Assembly (NCBI GenBank): GCA_949372635.1
Contig: CASIAB010000008.1
Location: 181,135 to 245,134 of the forward strand
Direction: 5' to 3'
Origin: an uncultured Pseudomonadales bacterium
GTDB lineage: Bacteria; Pseudomonadota; Gammaproteobacteria; Pseudomonadales; Pseudohongiellaceae
Length of the DNA stretch: 64,000 nucleotides
In this document: positions 37,254 to 47,124 of the stretch, one piece after another
Layout of the letters: each line of letters opens with the position of its first letter
Position numbering within the stretch: position 1 is the first letter of the stretch
The notes under the pieces: generated by a model
The model's input: the letters and a program-made list of their open reading frames with translations, nothing else
Databases searched by the model: none
Told to the model about the DNA's origin: nothing
Position numbers and translations under genes: made by a program

Positions 37254-38828
37254 ATGACTAACCCGGTATCCAGACGAGAATTCCTTAATTTATTAGGAGC
37301 CTATGGCGGCACGTCAGCTGTGCTGCAGGCTGGCGCGGCTCTTGGGTTTATGCCCAGCAGCAGCCAAGCTGCTGAGATAACGTTGCAGGCCAATAATGGC
37401 AAGAAAGTTGCCATACTCGGCACTGGTATTTCTGCACTTACGACTGCCTGGGAGCTAACTAAAGCCGGATACGGCTGCACCCTGCTTGAGGCCTCTCACC
37501 GCCCAGGTGGAAGAATGTTCACTGTTCGCTCTGGCACAGTAATTGACGAAATCGGAAACTATCAGCGCTGTGAATGGGATAACGACCCTCACCTATACTT
37601 TAATGCCGGCGCCGCACGCATCCCGAGCATTCATAGTAATGTGCTGAAATACTGCAAAGAGCTGGAAGTTGAACTGCAAGTATTTGTTAACGAAAGCAAG
37701 ACAGCCTGGGTACAAGATGACGCAATGAATGGTGGCAAGCCGGTTCGTAACACCGACTATTCATCGAGCATGCAGGGCTTCATATCAGAAATGCTTTCTA
37801 AGGCCTTAGGCGATTCACAACTAGACTCCTCTCTGACTGAATCCGAATCGGAAATATTGCTAAGTATGCTACGTCGATTTGGCGACCTTAATGAAGACAT
37901 GCTTTACAAAGGCTCGACTAGAGCTGGCTATGGTTCAGGCGGATTTCTCGATCACGGTACGAAGAAAGATGTAGTAGCTCTGCGCGACCTGTTAAAGGCA
38001 CGAAATGGAGGTAGCGTGATGGTTACGACTCAAGAAGGAACGGGCAGTGGCCCCCTTCTTATGCAGCCAGTTGGTGGAATGGATCGCATTATCTATGCAT
38101 TCGCGAATCGACTTAGAGATCGAATTAAATTTCGCGCCCCGGTAACAGAAGTCATGGTGAGAGGTGATGGCGTTGAAGTTGCCTATGAGCAAAACGGCGT
38201 GACTGAAGTACTGAAGGCTGATTATTGTTTCAACTGTATTCCCAGTCATCTGATGAGCGGCATACCGAACAACTTCCCTACTGATTACTCAGAGGCTCTT
38301 AATTACATACGTCGCGGCAGGGCTTACAAGGCCGCTTTTCAAGCCAAGGAACGCTTTTGGGAAAAAGAGAATATTTACGGTGGCATTACTTGGGTTAACG
38401 CTCCTATTCAGCAAATTTGGTATCCACCACATAATATTCATGGAAAGAAAGGTGTAGTGCTTGCTGCCTACAATTTTGGCGGCGCCAACTACACTGAAAT
38501 GTCCCAAGAAGACAGAATCGAAGACTTACTTAAGCATGGCGAGAAAGTTCATCCTAACTATCGTGAAATGGCAGAGAAGCCAATGACTATCGCCTGGCAT
38601 CGAATGAATCACATGCTCGGCTGCGCGCCTAGATGGGCTAGAGATAGAGGTGGATGGTCCGATAAAGAAGAGCAAATGTATGAAACTCTTAGACAACCAG
38701 TGAATGGTCGTCACTACTTAATTGGTGACCAGAGCACGCAGCATTCGGCCTGGATGGAAAGTGCTATTCAATCTGCTCACCACGCATTAGCAGATCTAGA
38801 TCAACGAGTAAGATCGGAACCAGCATGA
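37254..38828 (+). CDS. Tat-exported flavin amine oxidase
   Basis: 524 residues. A twin-arginine signal (PVSRREFLNLLGAYGG) leads a FAD-binding fold: KKVAILGTGISALTTAWEL (51-68), LLEASHRPGGRM (78-88). C-terminal FAD site is GDQSTQHSAWMESAIQSAHH. The family oxidises amines or amino acids (monoamine or tryptophan 2-monooxygenase type). Its stop overlaps the start of a diheme cytochrome gene, so electrons may be passed to cytochrome c instead of O2. No close amine transporter; a TonB receptor follows at 40 kb. Confidence 0.88.
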   Translation: MTNPVSRREFLNLLGAYGGTSAVLQAGAALGFMPSSSQAAEITLQANNGKKVAILGTGISALTTAWELTKAGYGCTLLEASHRPGGRMFTVRSGTVIDEIGNYQRCEWDNDPHLYFNAGAARIPSIHSNVLKYCKELEVELQVFVNESKTAWVQDDAMNGGKPVRNTDYSSSMQGFISEMLSKALGDSQLDSSLTESESEILLSMLRRFGDLNEDMLYKGSTRAGYGSGGFLDHGTKKDVVALRDLLKARNGGSVMVTTQEGTGSGPLLMQPVGGMDRIIYAFANRLRDRIKFRAPVTEVMVRGDGVEVAYEQNGVTEVLKADYCFNCIPSHLMSGIPNNFPTDYSEALNYIRRGRAYKAAFQAKERFWEKENIYGGITWVNAPIQQIWYPPHNIHGKKGVVLAAYNFGGANYTEMSQEDRIEDLLKHGEKVHPNYREMAEKPMTIAWHRMNHMLGCAPRWARDRGGWSDKEEQMYETLRQPVNGRHYLIGDQSTQHSAWMESAIQSAHHALADLDQRVRSEPA

Positions 38829-39451
38829 AAAAACTTATGGCACCAACAACACTATTTCTATCTGTTCTTTGCAGTGCGACCTCTTTGGCAGCTGAAGGCG
38901 ACATAGGAGTTGCGGCCGCAATGGACGACCGCTATTGCACCACCTGTCACGGCGTCGAAGGCTTAGGCAACATAGCCATCGAAGCTCCTCGGCTTGCGGG
39001 CATGGAAGCTTGGTACTTAAAACGCCAGCTGGAAAATTTCCGCGCAGGTATTCGCGGAAAACATGGAGAAGACTTACAGGGCAACGCTATGCGACCTATG
39101 GCGGCCAAACTCAGTGATGAAAGCATTACCGATATCGTGGACTGGATTGGCGATTGGGAATACGTGCCTGCAAAAACGACAATCGAAGGCAATGTACGTC
39201 AGGGACGCACCGCGTTCCAAGCCTGCGCCGCTTGTCATGGAGCGAATGCACAAGGCAATGAAGCGCTGGGGGCGCCAGCTCTAGCGGGGCAAAATGATTG
39301 GTATTTGCTTACCCAGCTAAGAAATTTTCGCGCAGGGTTTCGAGGATCGCATCAAGAAGATACTTTTGGCAGCCAAATGGTAACCATGTCAAAAATCTTA
39401 AGAGACGATCAGGCCGTCATTAATGTAGTGAGTTACATCAATACACTATAG
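38825..39451 (+). CDS. Diheme cytochrome c (c4-like)
   Basis: 208 residues with a Sec signal (cleavage near TSLAA) and two similar halves, each with a heme site: RYCTTCHG (C38, C41, H42) and QACAACHG (C134, C137, H138). Each half has a downstream methionine in RPMAAKL or QMVTMSK positions that can be the axial ligand. Paired repeats WYLKRQLENFRAGIRG and WYLLTQLRNFRAGFRG show the internal duplication. ATGA overlap with the amine oxidase marks it as the likely electron acceptor. Confidence 0.9.
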   Translation: MKKLMAPTTLFLSVLCSATSLAAEGDIGVAAAMDDRYCTTCHGVEGLGNIAIEAPRLAGMEAWYLKRQLENFRAGIRGKHGEDLQGNAMRPMAAKLSDESITDIVDWIGDWEYVPAKTTIEGNVRQGRTAFQACAACHGANAQGNEALGAPALAGQNDWYLLTQLRNFRAGFRGSHQEDTFGSQMVTMSKILRDDQAVINVVSYINTL

Positions 39452-40058
39452 TAATAATCAGACACCTGCTCTTCAACTTCGACACAGCTATCCGTGCCCA
39501 GCGCAACGGCTACCCGCTGACTCAATGAATTCTGCTTAGCATCACCGCGCACTTGTGCCCAGCTATTCCCCAAATAGAAATCGAGGCAATCCTAACAATT
39601 ACCGAGATACACCTCACAGCTGTGCAAGATTGCAACCCATTGCTTTCCGGACTTATAAGCTGCTCCGAAGTAAGTAGAGAGGCTAGAACACACCCTATAA
39701 AAATTTATACTTTCAGGTATTTACTAGCTAGCTCGTACATTTCTCTATTCTTGAACATAGCAATTCAGATAGCGCTAATCCAAATTCCAAGGGACAGCGT
39801 TATTTGATGGTCACACCAATTTTATTCATTTTCACCCTAGGAGCTATTCTCCTTCGCACTCTAGATACCAACACTGGAGGGAATCGGACACTTCATTTAA
39901 ACAGTTAGTGTAAAGATTGAATTAAAGACCGTAGAATTCCTGTCCGATTAAAGGAATAACCCATTCTGGCTTCGAACGACTGCATCTCGTGGCTTGATCC
40001 CACTTGATAGGAACAATATTTAACAGAGTCAGATTTTTTGAGCCGAGCACCAAGCAAA
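39452..40058. other. Gene-poor stretch before the TonB receptor
   Basis: 607 bp. One minus-strand stop-to-stop frame (about 39437-39591, with LGNSWAQVRGDAKQN) has protein-like content but no start and no known family. A 84-codon plus-strand frame (39553-39807) looks random. I see no hairpin with a T-run and no clear promoter. Confidence 0.4.
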
Positions 40059-42236
40059 ATGATATCTATGAAGCAGTTATCACACCTCAGCCTTTTCATC
40101 TTACTAGTCGCCACACAAGTCGGCCTTGCTCAGGAGACCACTCCTAGCCCGCAACAAGCTGCAGGCGGCTTAGCTGGGACTTCAGCAAGTGCGGATGAAG
40201 ACGCAAATTCAACTGTGGTGTATAACGCCGAATTCTTTGCTCAATATAGTCCAGTTACTGCCAAAGACATGCTGGACCGCATCCCCGGCGTCTCATTGCG
40301 TAACGGCGGTGGCGGGGGAGGCGGCCGCGGCCTTGGTACAGGCGGAAATCTACTGATCAACGGGCAACGCATAGCAGGCAAAGACAACTCGGCATCAGAC
40401 CAACTCGAACGCATCACTGCCGCGGAAGTAGAAAGCATAGAGATTATTCGAGACACTACCGGTGCCTTAAACGTACGTGGCGCCAGTGAAGTAATCAATG
40501 TCATCTTAGTCGCAGTGGAATCCCGATCCAGCACAACGGTAGAGTTAATTAACCGGCTCAATCACGACGGCAAATTTGAGACCGGGGGTTCTGTAGCCTG
40601 GTCGCAGCAAATAGGCAATTTTCAGGCCTTGGTGAATTTGCGATCGCGACCTAATTACGAGAACCGTGACAACCGAGAAGTCAGGCTAGGACCCGGTGGT
40701 GAGCTGCTAGGCACCCTATTTCAAACTACTATTCGCGATAAGGACGAACAAAATTTCTCCACCAATCTGAGTTACAGGCTTGGACCTCATCGCATGCAGT
40801 TAAATGCATTGGTTAGCGAAGGAGACCATCCACGGCCTGTCCGGCGCGATTTCGTGGACTTCACTGGCGCTGGCGTTGTCAACAGTATTCAGGAAGAGCA
40901 GGTTGAAAACGAAGAGAATAATTGGGAAGTCGGCGGGGACTATGAATTCAATTTCGACAATGGATCACGTCTGGCCGTATTATTTGTAGCGAACAATGAG
41001 ATTCGAAATTCCGTGCGGGAACGCTTCGAAGCAGATCCAGTAGAAGTAGGATTGAGTAAAAACCTATTTATCGATTCCAGACGCGAAATCAGTGAATCTA
41101 TTGTGCAGACCAACTACAACTTTTCTTTAAGCGAGGGGCAATCCTTGCGTGTAGGTTTTGAGCGAGCCGACACACAGCTCAACTCCAGCCTACTAATTGG
41201 CAGCAGCTTCGGCACCGAACCTTTCTCAGAAAGTGTGGGCGGCCTTTCTCCCCTCTCATCAATCTCCAATTCAGGAACCAAAGTTCAAGAGATTCGCTAC
41301 GAGGGTTTTGCGTTTCATAACTGGACGCTAAGCGCTCGTAGCTCACTCGAAAGCAGTATCGTGTATGAGACATCGGAAATTTCGCAAACCGGCGCCGTTA
41401 GCAAAATCAGAGATTTTCAATACTGGCGACCCTCTCTCGATTATCGCTTCAACATTACCGACAACTTCCGTTTTCGCGCCACGATAGAGAGAAGTGTTTC
41501 GCAGTTGAGTTTTTCTAGCTTCGCCGCCACAACCAACGAAGATGACCGCGACCTCAATGCCCTCGCCGGCAATCCTGAACTTGAACCACAGACAAGCTGG
41601 AATTATGAAGCAGAGCTAGAATACAGACTGCCTAACGATGGTGGCGTGTTATCTAGCAGCATCTCCCATACGGACATCGACAACTACATTGGCAGGATCA
41701 ATGCCACTGTCGACCCAGACCAGCCGCTCTCGGCAACAGGAAATGTCGCTCCAGCCAAGCGTTGGAGTATGTTTAACAGAGCAAGTATTCGACTGTCCCG
41801 GCTAAATTTACCCAATGCAATCCTAGGCGTGACTATCGGCCTATTCGATTCAGAGATCATTGATCCCTTCCTACAAACAGAACAACGTCTCGGTGGCCGC
41901 GGCTTTGTGGGTATTAACTTTCGGCATGACATCACCCCCCTAGGTTTGAGCTACGGCATTGATTACAGTCATTCTATCTGGGGCGGTAACTACGACATCG
42001 ATATTCAGACCATTACGCGCAATGACAGAGAGCGATCTTTGGATTTGTTTGTCTCCAAAGTCTGGTTCGATGATTGGACTTTTCGTCTTGAGTCCGACAA
42101 TACTTTGGGTGCATCCCGCTGCAGGTTTCGACAACGCTTCGATGGCACCACTATTGATGGCTCACTGGCATTAATTCAAGATTCTTGCAGTAGTCGCTAT
42201 CGCCGTTTGACCCTGAGTGTTCAAACAACGTTCTAG
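40059..42236 (+). CDS. TonB-dependent outer-membrane receptor
   Basis: About 725 residues. Signal peptide (LFILLVATQVGLAQ), plug domain with TAKDMLDRIPGVSLRN, a run of glycines (GGGGGGGRGLGTGG), LLINGQRIAGKDN and VESIEIIRDTTGALNVRGAS, then a 22-strand-type barrel ending LTLSVQTTF with the C-terminal Phe needed for outer-membrane insertion. No TonB-box motif is obvious. Imports a large or scarce ligand using TonB energy; ligand unknown. ATG 40059 or 40068 are both possible. Follows the amine oxidase/cytochrome pair after 600 bp, so linkage is weak. Confidence 0.88.
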   Translation: MISMKQLSHLSLFILLVATQVGLAQETTPSPQQAAGGLAGTSASADEDANSTVVYNAEFFAQYSPVTAKDMLDRIPGVSLRNGGGGGGGRGLGTGGNLLINGQRIAGKDNSASDQLERITAAEVESIEIIRDTTGALNVRGASEVINVILVAVESRSSTTVELINRLNHDGKFETGGSVAWSQQIGNFQALVNLRSRPNYENRDNREVRLGPGGELLGTLFQTTIRDKDEQNFSTNLSYRLGPHRMQLNALVSEGDHPRPVRRDFVDFTGAGVVNSIQEEQVENEENNWEVGGDYEFNFDNGSRLAVLFVANNEIRNSVRERFEADPVEVGLSKNLFIDSRREISESIVQTNYNFSLSEGQSLRVGFERADTQLNSSLLIGSSFGTEPFSESVGGLSPLSSISNSGTKVQEIRYEGFAFHNWTLSARSSLESSIVYETSEISQTGAVSKIRDFQYWRPSLDYRFNITDNFRFRATIERSVSQLSFSSFAATTNEDDRDLNALAGNPELEPQTSWNYEAELEYRLPNDGGVLSSSISHTDIDNYIGRINATVDPDQPLSATGNVAPAKRWSMFNRASIRLSRLNLPNAILGVTIGLFDSEIIDPFLQTEQRLGGRGFVGINFRHDITPLGLSYGIDYSHSIWGGNYDIDIQTITRNDRERSLDLFVSKVWFDDWTFRLESDNTLGASRCRFRQRFDGTTIDGSLALIQDSCSSRYRRLTLSVQTTF

Positions 42237-42249
42237 ATCATTCTAGAAC
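42230..42249. repeat. 8-bp inverted repeat at the end of the TonB receptor gene
   Basis: GTTCTAGA and TCTAGAAC around a 4-nt loop, a perfect hairpin covering the receptor stop codon. No T-run follows. May still end or protect the transcript. Confidence 0.4.
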
Positions 42250-42323
42250 AAGAAAATATAGAGAATGAAAAAGCCTTACTCGGTGAAGGAGCAAAATTTT
42301 TTATCGTTTCGAAAGGTTCGCTA

Positions 42324-42821
42324 TTAACGAGTAGTCCAGTAGAACACTTCCCAAGTATGCAGCGGCTCGTTCTGCCCGACGACTACTTCACCCTCAAAAT
42401 TGTAACGCATCTGCATGCCGTTATTTTCGCCGTAGGCTTCCAACATTGGAAGTCGGGCATCGCCGAAAATTTCCGTCGCTTGCAACGCATAAGTTTCGTC
42501 ACCAAAACGCATCCAGCCGTTTGGGTTTCCTCTCACTCGATTCGCCCAATAACCATTATCCGGACGAGTTGCGGTGATGATACCCCCTTTGTCCGAGGCA
42601 TAGAAAACTTTTACCACCACTGGAGGAAAGCCCTCCATCTTCAAATAGACAACGCCATTTACGCCGATCGTGTTCCAATTTGCAGGGTGTTCAGTTAACT
42701 GTCCTCCAATCCTGACGCCCGGAAGCCTCTGATAATTGAATGGTGCGGTATAGACATAGAGCACGACAGCCGAGGAAAGTACAAGGCCTAGTACCCAGCC
42801 GATGACTTTCAGTCTACTCAT
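42324..42821 (-). CDS. Membrane-anchored split-barrel-like protein (copy 3 of 3)
   Basis: 165 residues from ATG 42821 (longer in-frame starts exist up to 42914). N-terminal anchor VIGWVLGLVLSSAVVLYVY, then a beta-rich exported domain. The elements PANWNTIG, NGYWANRVRGNPNGWMRF and GDETYAL match those of the 23653 and 25611 proteins in order. Lacks the cysteines of the 25611 copy. Placed between a TonB receptor and pycB with no tight operon link. Function unknown. Confidence 0.55.
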   Translation of the reverse strand: MSRLKVIGWVLGLVLSSAVVLYVYTAPFNYQRLPGVRIGGQLTEHPANWNTIGVNGVVYLKMEGFPPVVVKVFYASDKGGIITATRPDNGYWANRVRGNPNGWMRFGDETYALQATEIFGDARLPMLEAYGENNGMQMRYNFEGEVVVGQNEPLHTWEVFYWTTR

Positions 42822-42929
42822 TGTGCGGACCAGCTTTTTTTTGAAACTTCTAGTTCCTCCGTTCTCGCATAGATCAGAATCACCTGCCGGAGAAATTATG
42901 AGCATGAGTGACAAGGGTAAACAGATAAG

Positions 42930-44729
42930 CTAGCCGATTTCAATCAGTACCTCACCCGGCGTGATTCGATCGCCTTTAGTGACATTGACCATTACAATTT
43001 TTCCGTCGATGTTAGCGTGAACCTCTGTCTCCATCTTCATAGCTTCGGTAACTAGTAAAGCTTGACCCGCACTGACTGAGTCACCTTCAGCCACTAGCAC
43101 ATCGACGATATTGCCTGGCATCGCCGCAGTGACATGGCCCGGTTCGGTGGCCTTCTTTCTCTTGCCGCCCCTCTCGGCAACATATTCATTAAGTGGCTCG
43201 AAGATTACTTCCTCTGGCATACCATCCATAGAGAGATAAATCTTACGGCGACCCGCACCTGACTCACCGACGCCGGTGATTGCCACATCGTAGGATTCGC
43301 CATGCACGTCGAGTTTGTATTCGGTAGCCATAGAGGCTTTTTGCTTCACTTCACTGCCTGGAGGTAACAAAGCCTCCGGCTCTAACGTGCCGTCGGTCCG
43401 TTGCTGCAAATACTCGCGACCTAAGTCTGGGAACATAGCAAAGGTCAAAACGTCTGCTCCATTTTTCGCCAGGTCACCGATGTCTTTGCGTAACTTGGCA
43501 AGCTCAGGCTTGATAGAATCTGCAGGGCGCTCATCGCTGCACGCTTCTTTACCGATGGCCTTACTGCGAAGCTTCTCATCCACTGCCCCAGGAGGTCGAC
43601 CATAACCGCCCTGCAGATAGCGCTTCACTTCATTCGTAATGGTCTTATAGCGCTCGCTGGAAAGCACGTTATAAACAGCCTGTGTGCCAACAATCTGCGA
43701 GGTTGGGGTAACCAACGGCGGAAAGCCTAGGTCTTCACGCACGCGTGGAATCTCATCGAACACTTCCCTAATGCGATCGAGCGCGTTCTGCTCTTTTAGT
43801 TGATTCGCCAAGTTGGACATCATGCCACCCGGCACTTGATTAATTTGCACTGAGATATCCTCTCGTGTAAATCCGCTTTCAAATTGATGGTACTTTTTGC
43901 GCACCTCACGAAAGTAATCGTCGATTGCAGTAAGCTTTGTCAGATCCAGACCTGTTTCATAAGGGCTGCCCTTAAGGGCGGCCACTTGCGCTTCAGTAGA
44001 TGGATGCGAAGTGCCACCAGCAAAGGCAGATATAGACGTATCGATTCTATCCGCACCCGCCTCTATCGCCTTTAGTTGACACAAGGGAGCCAGGCCAGAA
44101 GTCGAGTGACTATGAATAGCGAGATCAAGAGGAACGGCTTCTTTTATCGACTTTACTAATTCGTACGTTTCATAAGGAGTCAGGAGTCCCGCCATATCTT
44201 TTATGACGATAGAGTCTGCGCCCATATCTTGCAACTGCTTGGCTTGCTGAACATAGAGTTCTGAATTGTGCACCGGACTAGTCGTATAGCAAATTGTTCC
44301 CTGAGCGTGTTTCCCCGCATCCTTTACTGCTTTCATAGCGGTTTCAATATTGCGCAAGTCATTCAAAGCGTCGAAGACACGAAACACGTCGATACCATTA
44401 TCGGCTGATTCCTGCACGAAAGCTGCGACAACATCATCGGCATAGTGGCGATAACCGAGCAAGTTCTGCCCTCTAAGCAACATTTGCAATCGTGTATTGG
44501 GAAGTGCTGCACGCAGCTTCTGCAAACGCTCCCACGGGTCTTCTTTTAGAAAACGTATACAGGCATCAAACGTCGCGCCGCCCCAAACTTCAAGTGACCA
44601 GTAGCCGACTTCATCCAGTTGTGGACAGATAGGTAACATGTCATCAAGGCGCATGCGTGTTGCTATCAATGATTGATGCGCGTCTCGCAGAATGACATCG
44701 GTGACTTGAATCTGTCTAGGCTTGGTCAT
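42930..44729 (-). CDS. pycB: Pyruvate carboxylase subunit B (carboxyltransferase + biotin carrier)
   Basis: 599 residues from ATG 44729, with AGGAGAAAT upstream. Order: carboxyltransferase barrel (VILRDAHQSLIATRMR, FDALNDLRN), conserved PycB/OadA domain (PGGMMSNLANQL), and a C-terminal biotinyl domain with TEAMKMETEV, the lysine carrying biotin. Forms oxaloacetate from pyruvate with PycA. The same fold serves oxaloacetate decarboxylase pumps, but there are no beta or gamma pump subunits here and biotin carboxylase lies 28 bp upstream, which favours split pyruvate carboxylase. Confidence 0.92.
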   Translation of the reverse strand: MTKPRQIQVTDVILRDAHQSLIATRMRLDDMLPICPQLDEVGYWSLEVWGGATFDACIRFLKEDPWERLQKLRAALPNTRLQMLLRGQNLLGYRHYADDVVAAFVQESADNGIDVFRVFDALNDLRNIETAMKAVKDAGKHAQGTICYTTSPVHNSELYVQQAKQLQDMGADSIVIKDMAGLLTPYETYELVKSIKEAVPLDLAIHSHSTSGLAPLCQLKAIEAGADRIDTSISAFAGGTSHPSTEAQVAALKGSPYETGLDLTKLTAIDDYFREVRKKYHQFESGFTREDISVQINQVPGGMMSNLANQLKEQNALDRIREVFDEIPRVREDLGFPPLVTPTSQIVGTQAVYNVLSSERYKTITNEVKRYLQGGYGRPPGAVDEKLRSKAIGKEACSDERPADSIKPELAKLRKDIGDLAKNGADVLTFAMFPDLGREYLQQRTDGTLEPEALLPPGSEVKQKASMATEYKLDVHGESYDVAITGVGESGAGRRKIYLSMDGMPEEVIFEPLNEYVAERGGKRKKATEPGHVTAAMPGNIVDVLVAEGDSVSAGQALLVTEAMKMETEVHANIDGKIVMVNVTKGDRITPGEVLIEIG

Positions 44730-44757
44730 GCTTATTTCTCCTGCCAATAATCTTTTG

Positions 44758-46185
44758 TTACCAGCCCGAGTAGGCAGCAACTGCTGCCGCTAGCGCCAAA
44801 GCGACTTCGCTAGGATGGCGCTTATCGGAATAGTTAAGTAATTCAGGATGCTCCACTACAAAGCTGGTATCGAACTCGGGCTGCTGAAAATCTTTATGTG
44901 AAAGTATCTGTTTGTAGTAAGCGGCCGTGGTCTTAATACCATGTAGACGCATGTCATCGATCGCCCTGTGTGCCCGCGCAGTGACTTCCTCCCACGTGAG
45001 AGCCCAGACTATGAGCTTGAGGCACATCGAGTCATAGTAAGGTGGAATTTCATAACCGGTATAGATAGCGGTATCGACACGGACACCAGGACCCCCAGGA
45101 GCATAATAGTGGGTAATACGGCCGAACGACGGGAGAAAATCGTTCTTTGGGTCTTCGGCATTAATGCGCATCTGTATGGCATATCCACGATAGCTGATAT
45201 CTTCCTGTCGATAGCTGAGCTCACGACCTTCAGCGACGCGTATCTGCTCACGCACAATATCGACACCGGTTACCTGTTCGGTAATCGTGTGCTCCACCTG
45301 AATTCTGGTATTCATCTCCATGAAATAGATGTCTTCACCACTGAGAAGAAATTCCACCGTACCTGCACTTGCGTATCCAACCGAACTCGCCGCGGTCACG
45401 GCTAGCTGCCCTAAATACTGCCGCTGCTCTTCAGATATTTGCGGACTAGGCGCAATCTCAATAAGCTTTTGATTGCGACGCTGAATCGAGCAATCGCGCT
45501 CATACAGGTGAACCGCATTCCCATGGGAATCTCCAAGCACCTGAACTTCTATATGTTTGGGGTTAATAATGCATTTCTCGAGAAACACCTCCGCCGAACC
45601 AAAGGCCTTAGTGGCCTCAGAGATCACTCGGGGATATTGACTTCTTAGTTCTTCCTCACTGTCGCAGCGTCGAATGCCGCGACCGCCGCCACCGGAAGTC
45701 GCCTTGATCATTACCGGATAGCCGACGCGTGCCGCCTCAACTATGGCCTCATCAACATCGGCGAGATTACCGTCGGTACCTGGGGTAACTGGCACACCAG
45801 CCGCCGTCATAGCTTTACGCGCCTCAGTCTTATCCCCCATGCGCTGGATTACTGCGCTAGAGGGACCGACATAAGCGATGCCTTTCTCCTCGCAGAGCCT
45901 TGCTAATTCTGAGTTCTCTGATAGAAATCCATAGCCGGGATGGAGAGCATCACAGCCAGTTTCCAAAGCAAGATTCACTATTCGCGCAGGATGCAGATAG
46001 CCTGACAGAGGATCCTCACCAAGTGAATAGGCCTCATCGGCACGCTTGACGAACAAGCCATAGCGGTCTGGCTCGGTATAGATGGCCACCGAGCGAATCC
46101 CCATTTCGGCGCATGCGCGAACGATGCGCAGTGCGATTTCTCCACGATTGGCGATTAGTAGTTTCTTGATTTGCCGCTTGCCCAT
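44758..46185 (-). CDS. pycA: Pyruvate carboxylase subunit A (biotin carboxylase)
   Basis: 475 residues. ATP-grasp biotin carboxylase: KKLLIANRGEIALRIVRAC at the N-terminus, IKATSGGGGRGIRR (ATP loop), MEMNTRIQVEHTITE (catalytic), MRINAEDPKNDFLPS. Carboxylates biotin on PycB using ATP and bicarbonate. AccC is a similar protein, but pairing with a carboxyltransferase-biotin subunit makes PycA the better name. A usual LysR-type regulator upstream is absent. Confidence 0.92.
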   Translation of the reverse strand: MGKRQIKKLLIANRGEIALRIVRACAEMGIRSVAIYTEPDRYGLFVKRADEAYSLGEDPLSGYLHPARIVNLALETGCDALHPGYGFLSENSELARLCEEKGIAYVGPSSAVIQRMGDKTEARKAMTAAGVPVTPGTDGNLADVDEAIVEAARVGYPVMIKATSGGGGRGIRRCDSEEELRSQYPRVISEATKAFGSAEVFLEKCIINPKHIEVQVLGDSHGNAVHLYERDCSIQRRNQKLIEIAPSPQISEEQRQYLGQLAVTAASSVGYASAGTVEFLLSGEDIYFMEMNTRIQVEHTITEQVTGVDIVREQIRVAEGRELSYRQEDISYRGYAIQMRINAEDPKNDFLPSFGRITHYYAPGGPGVRVDTAIYTGYEIPPYYDSMCLKLIVWALTWEEVTARAHRAIDDMRLHGIKTTAAYYKQILSHKDFQQPEFDTSFVVEHPELLNYSDKRHPSEVALALAAAVAAYSGW

Positions 46186-46530
46186 GTCTTTTAAGTCCGT
46201 GAGTTTTACGCTTCGTGTTGTCTATACCAAATATTGATAGCACGCTGCATTTAGGCTTTTGGAGGGCAGGATTCTACCTAAAATCAGCCAGTTAGGCGAC
46301 AGCATAGGCGATATTAGAGCGATATCCATTCTGACTGTTCACTCCTAGCGCTAACTACGCAATTATGTCAATAACAGCGCAATGTACCGGGCGGGATTGA
46401 AGACAGCAGTGCAGGGCGAGGAAGTTATTGCAAAAAAGCAGATCTAGTCAATTAGACAGCAACAGACATGGACAAAAGCATCTAGCCTTGCAGCAAGCCT
46501 AGGCAACTACGAAAACCACTCTTCTGCGTG
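46186..46530. other. Intergenic stretch upstream of pycA
   Basis: 345 bp with no gene or hairpin that I can support. Probably holds the pycAB promoter; no box pair stands out. Confidence 0.4.
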
Positions 46531-46905
46531 CTATTTAGTTTGGACAAGAGCTATTTTGAACTCTGATCCAGAGCGGTAGTCGCATCCTTGAACAATCTCT
46601 CCCCCACCCTTGCTTATCTTAACAAAACTCACTCTTGCAGCTCGTGCGCCAGCTTCTTTCTGGATTAAACCGATCTTTTACATTGGGTGAAGCAGCTAGA
46701 TGACACCTGATGCTGTCCTGCCAATACTTTCTACAAGATCTATTCGAGTTATGGTCTTATTTGACGAATCAAACAGACTATTCAGCACCATATATTCACT
46801 AAATCCGATTCCATGGACATAGCCAAGGCTTTTATTTAATTGTTTATTGATAAGAGTGCTCTTTAGCCATAGTGACCTTATGACTGCGCTAGCTCCTATA
46901 CTCAT
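46531..46905 (-). pseudogene. MarR-family regulator killed by two nonsense codons
   Basis: A single reading frame without indels holds a MarR-type helix-turn-helix protein: LWLKSTLINKQLNKSLGYVH, HGIGFSEYMVLNSLFD, SIGRTASGV, then stop TAG (46696-46698), LLHPM, stop TAA (46678-46680), KIGLIQKEAGARAARVSFVK and on to TAG 46531. The two stops replace the Arg and Glu usually seen in GVTRLL-PMEKIGL. All homology is kept in phase, so the gene died by point mutations and not long ago. No target gene is obvious; pycAB and the 47125 gene are nearest. Confidence 0.82.
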
Positions 46906-47124
46906 GACAAACTTCCTACTACTTTTTTAGGACTTGATTAGTATCAAGTATTAGAAAACTAATAACGTGCCGATCATTCGCTAGATAACAGTAGAATTCG
47001 CAAAAGGGGGCCCAGCACTAACTATCGAGCACTCTTCACGCGCGATAAGTTAGAGCTTGCTTAGTTCTAAAAACCAGTACGAACACAAAAAACACCAAAA
47101 ACTAACCATTGACGACTCGGTTCG

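Noticed and set aside
39553..39807. 84-codon plus-strand frame
   Set aside because: Non-standard start, irregular composition and no family; looks random.
42930..46185. Sodium-pump oxaloacetate decarboxylase
   Set aside because: No beta or gamma subunit genes; biotin carboxylase subunit lies directly upstream, favouring split pyruvate carboxylase.
46678..46698. Stop-codon readthrough or recoding in the MarR gene
   Set aside because: Two different stops (TAG, TAA) close together and no recoding signal; both codons act as normal stops in other genes here.
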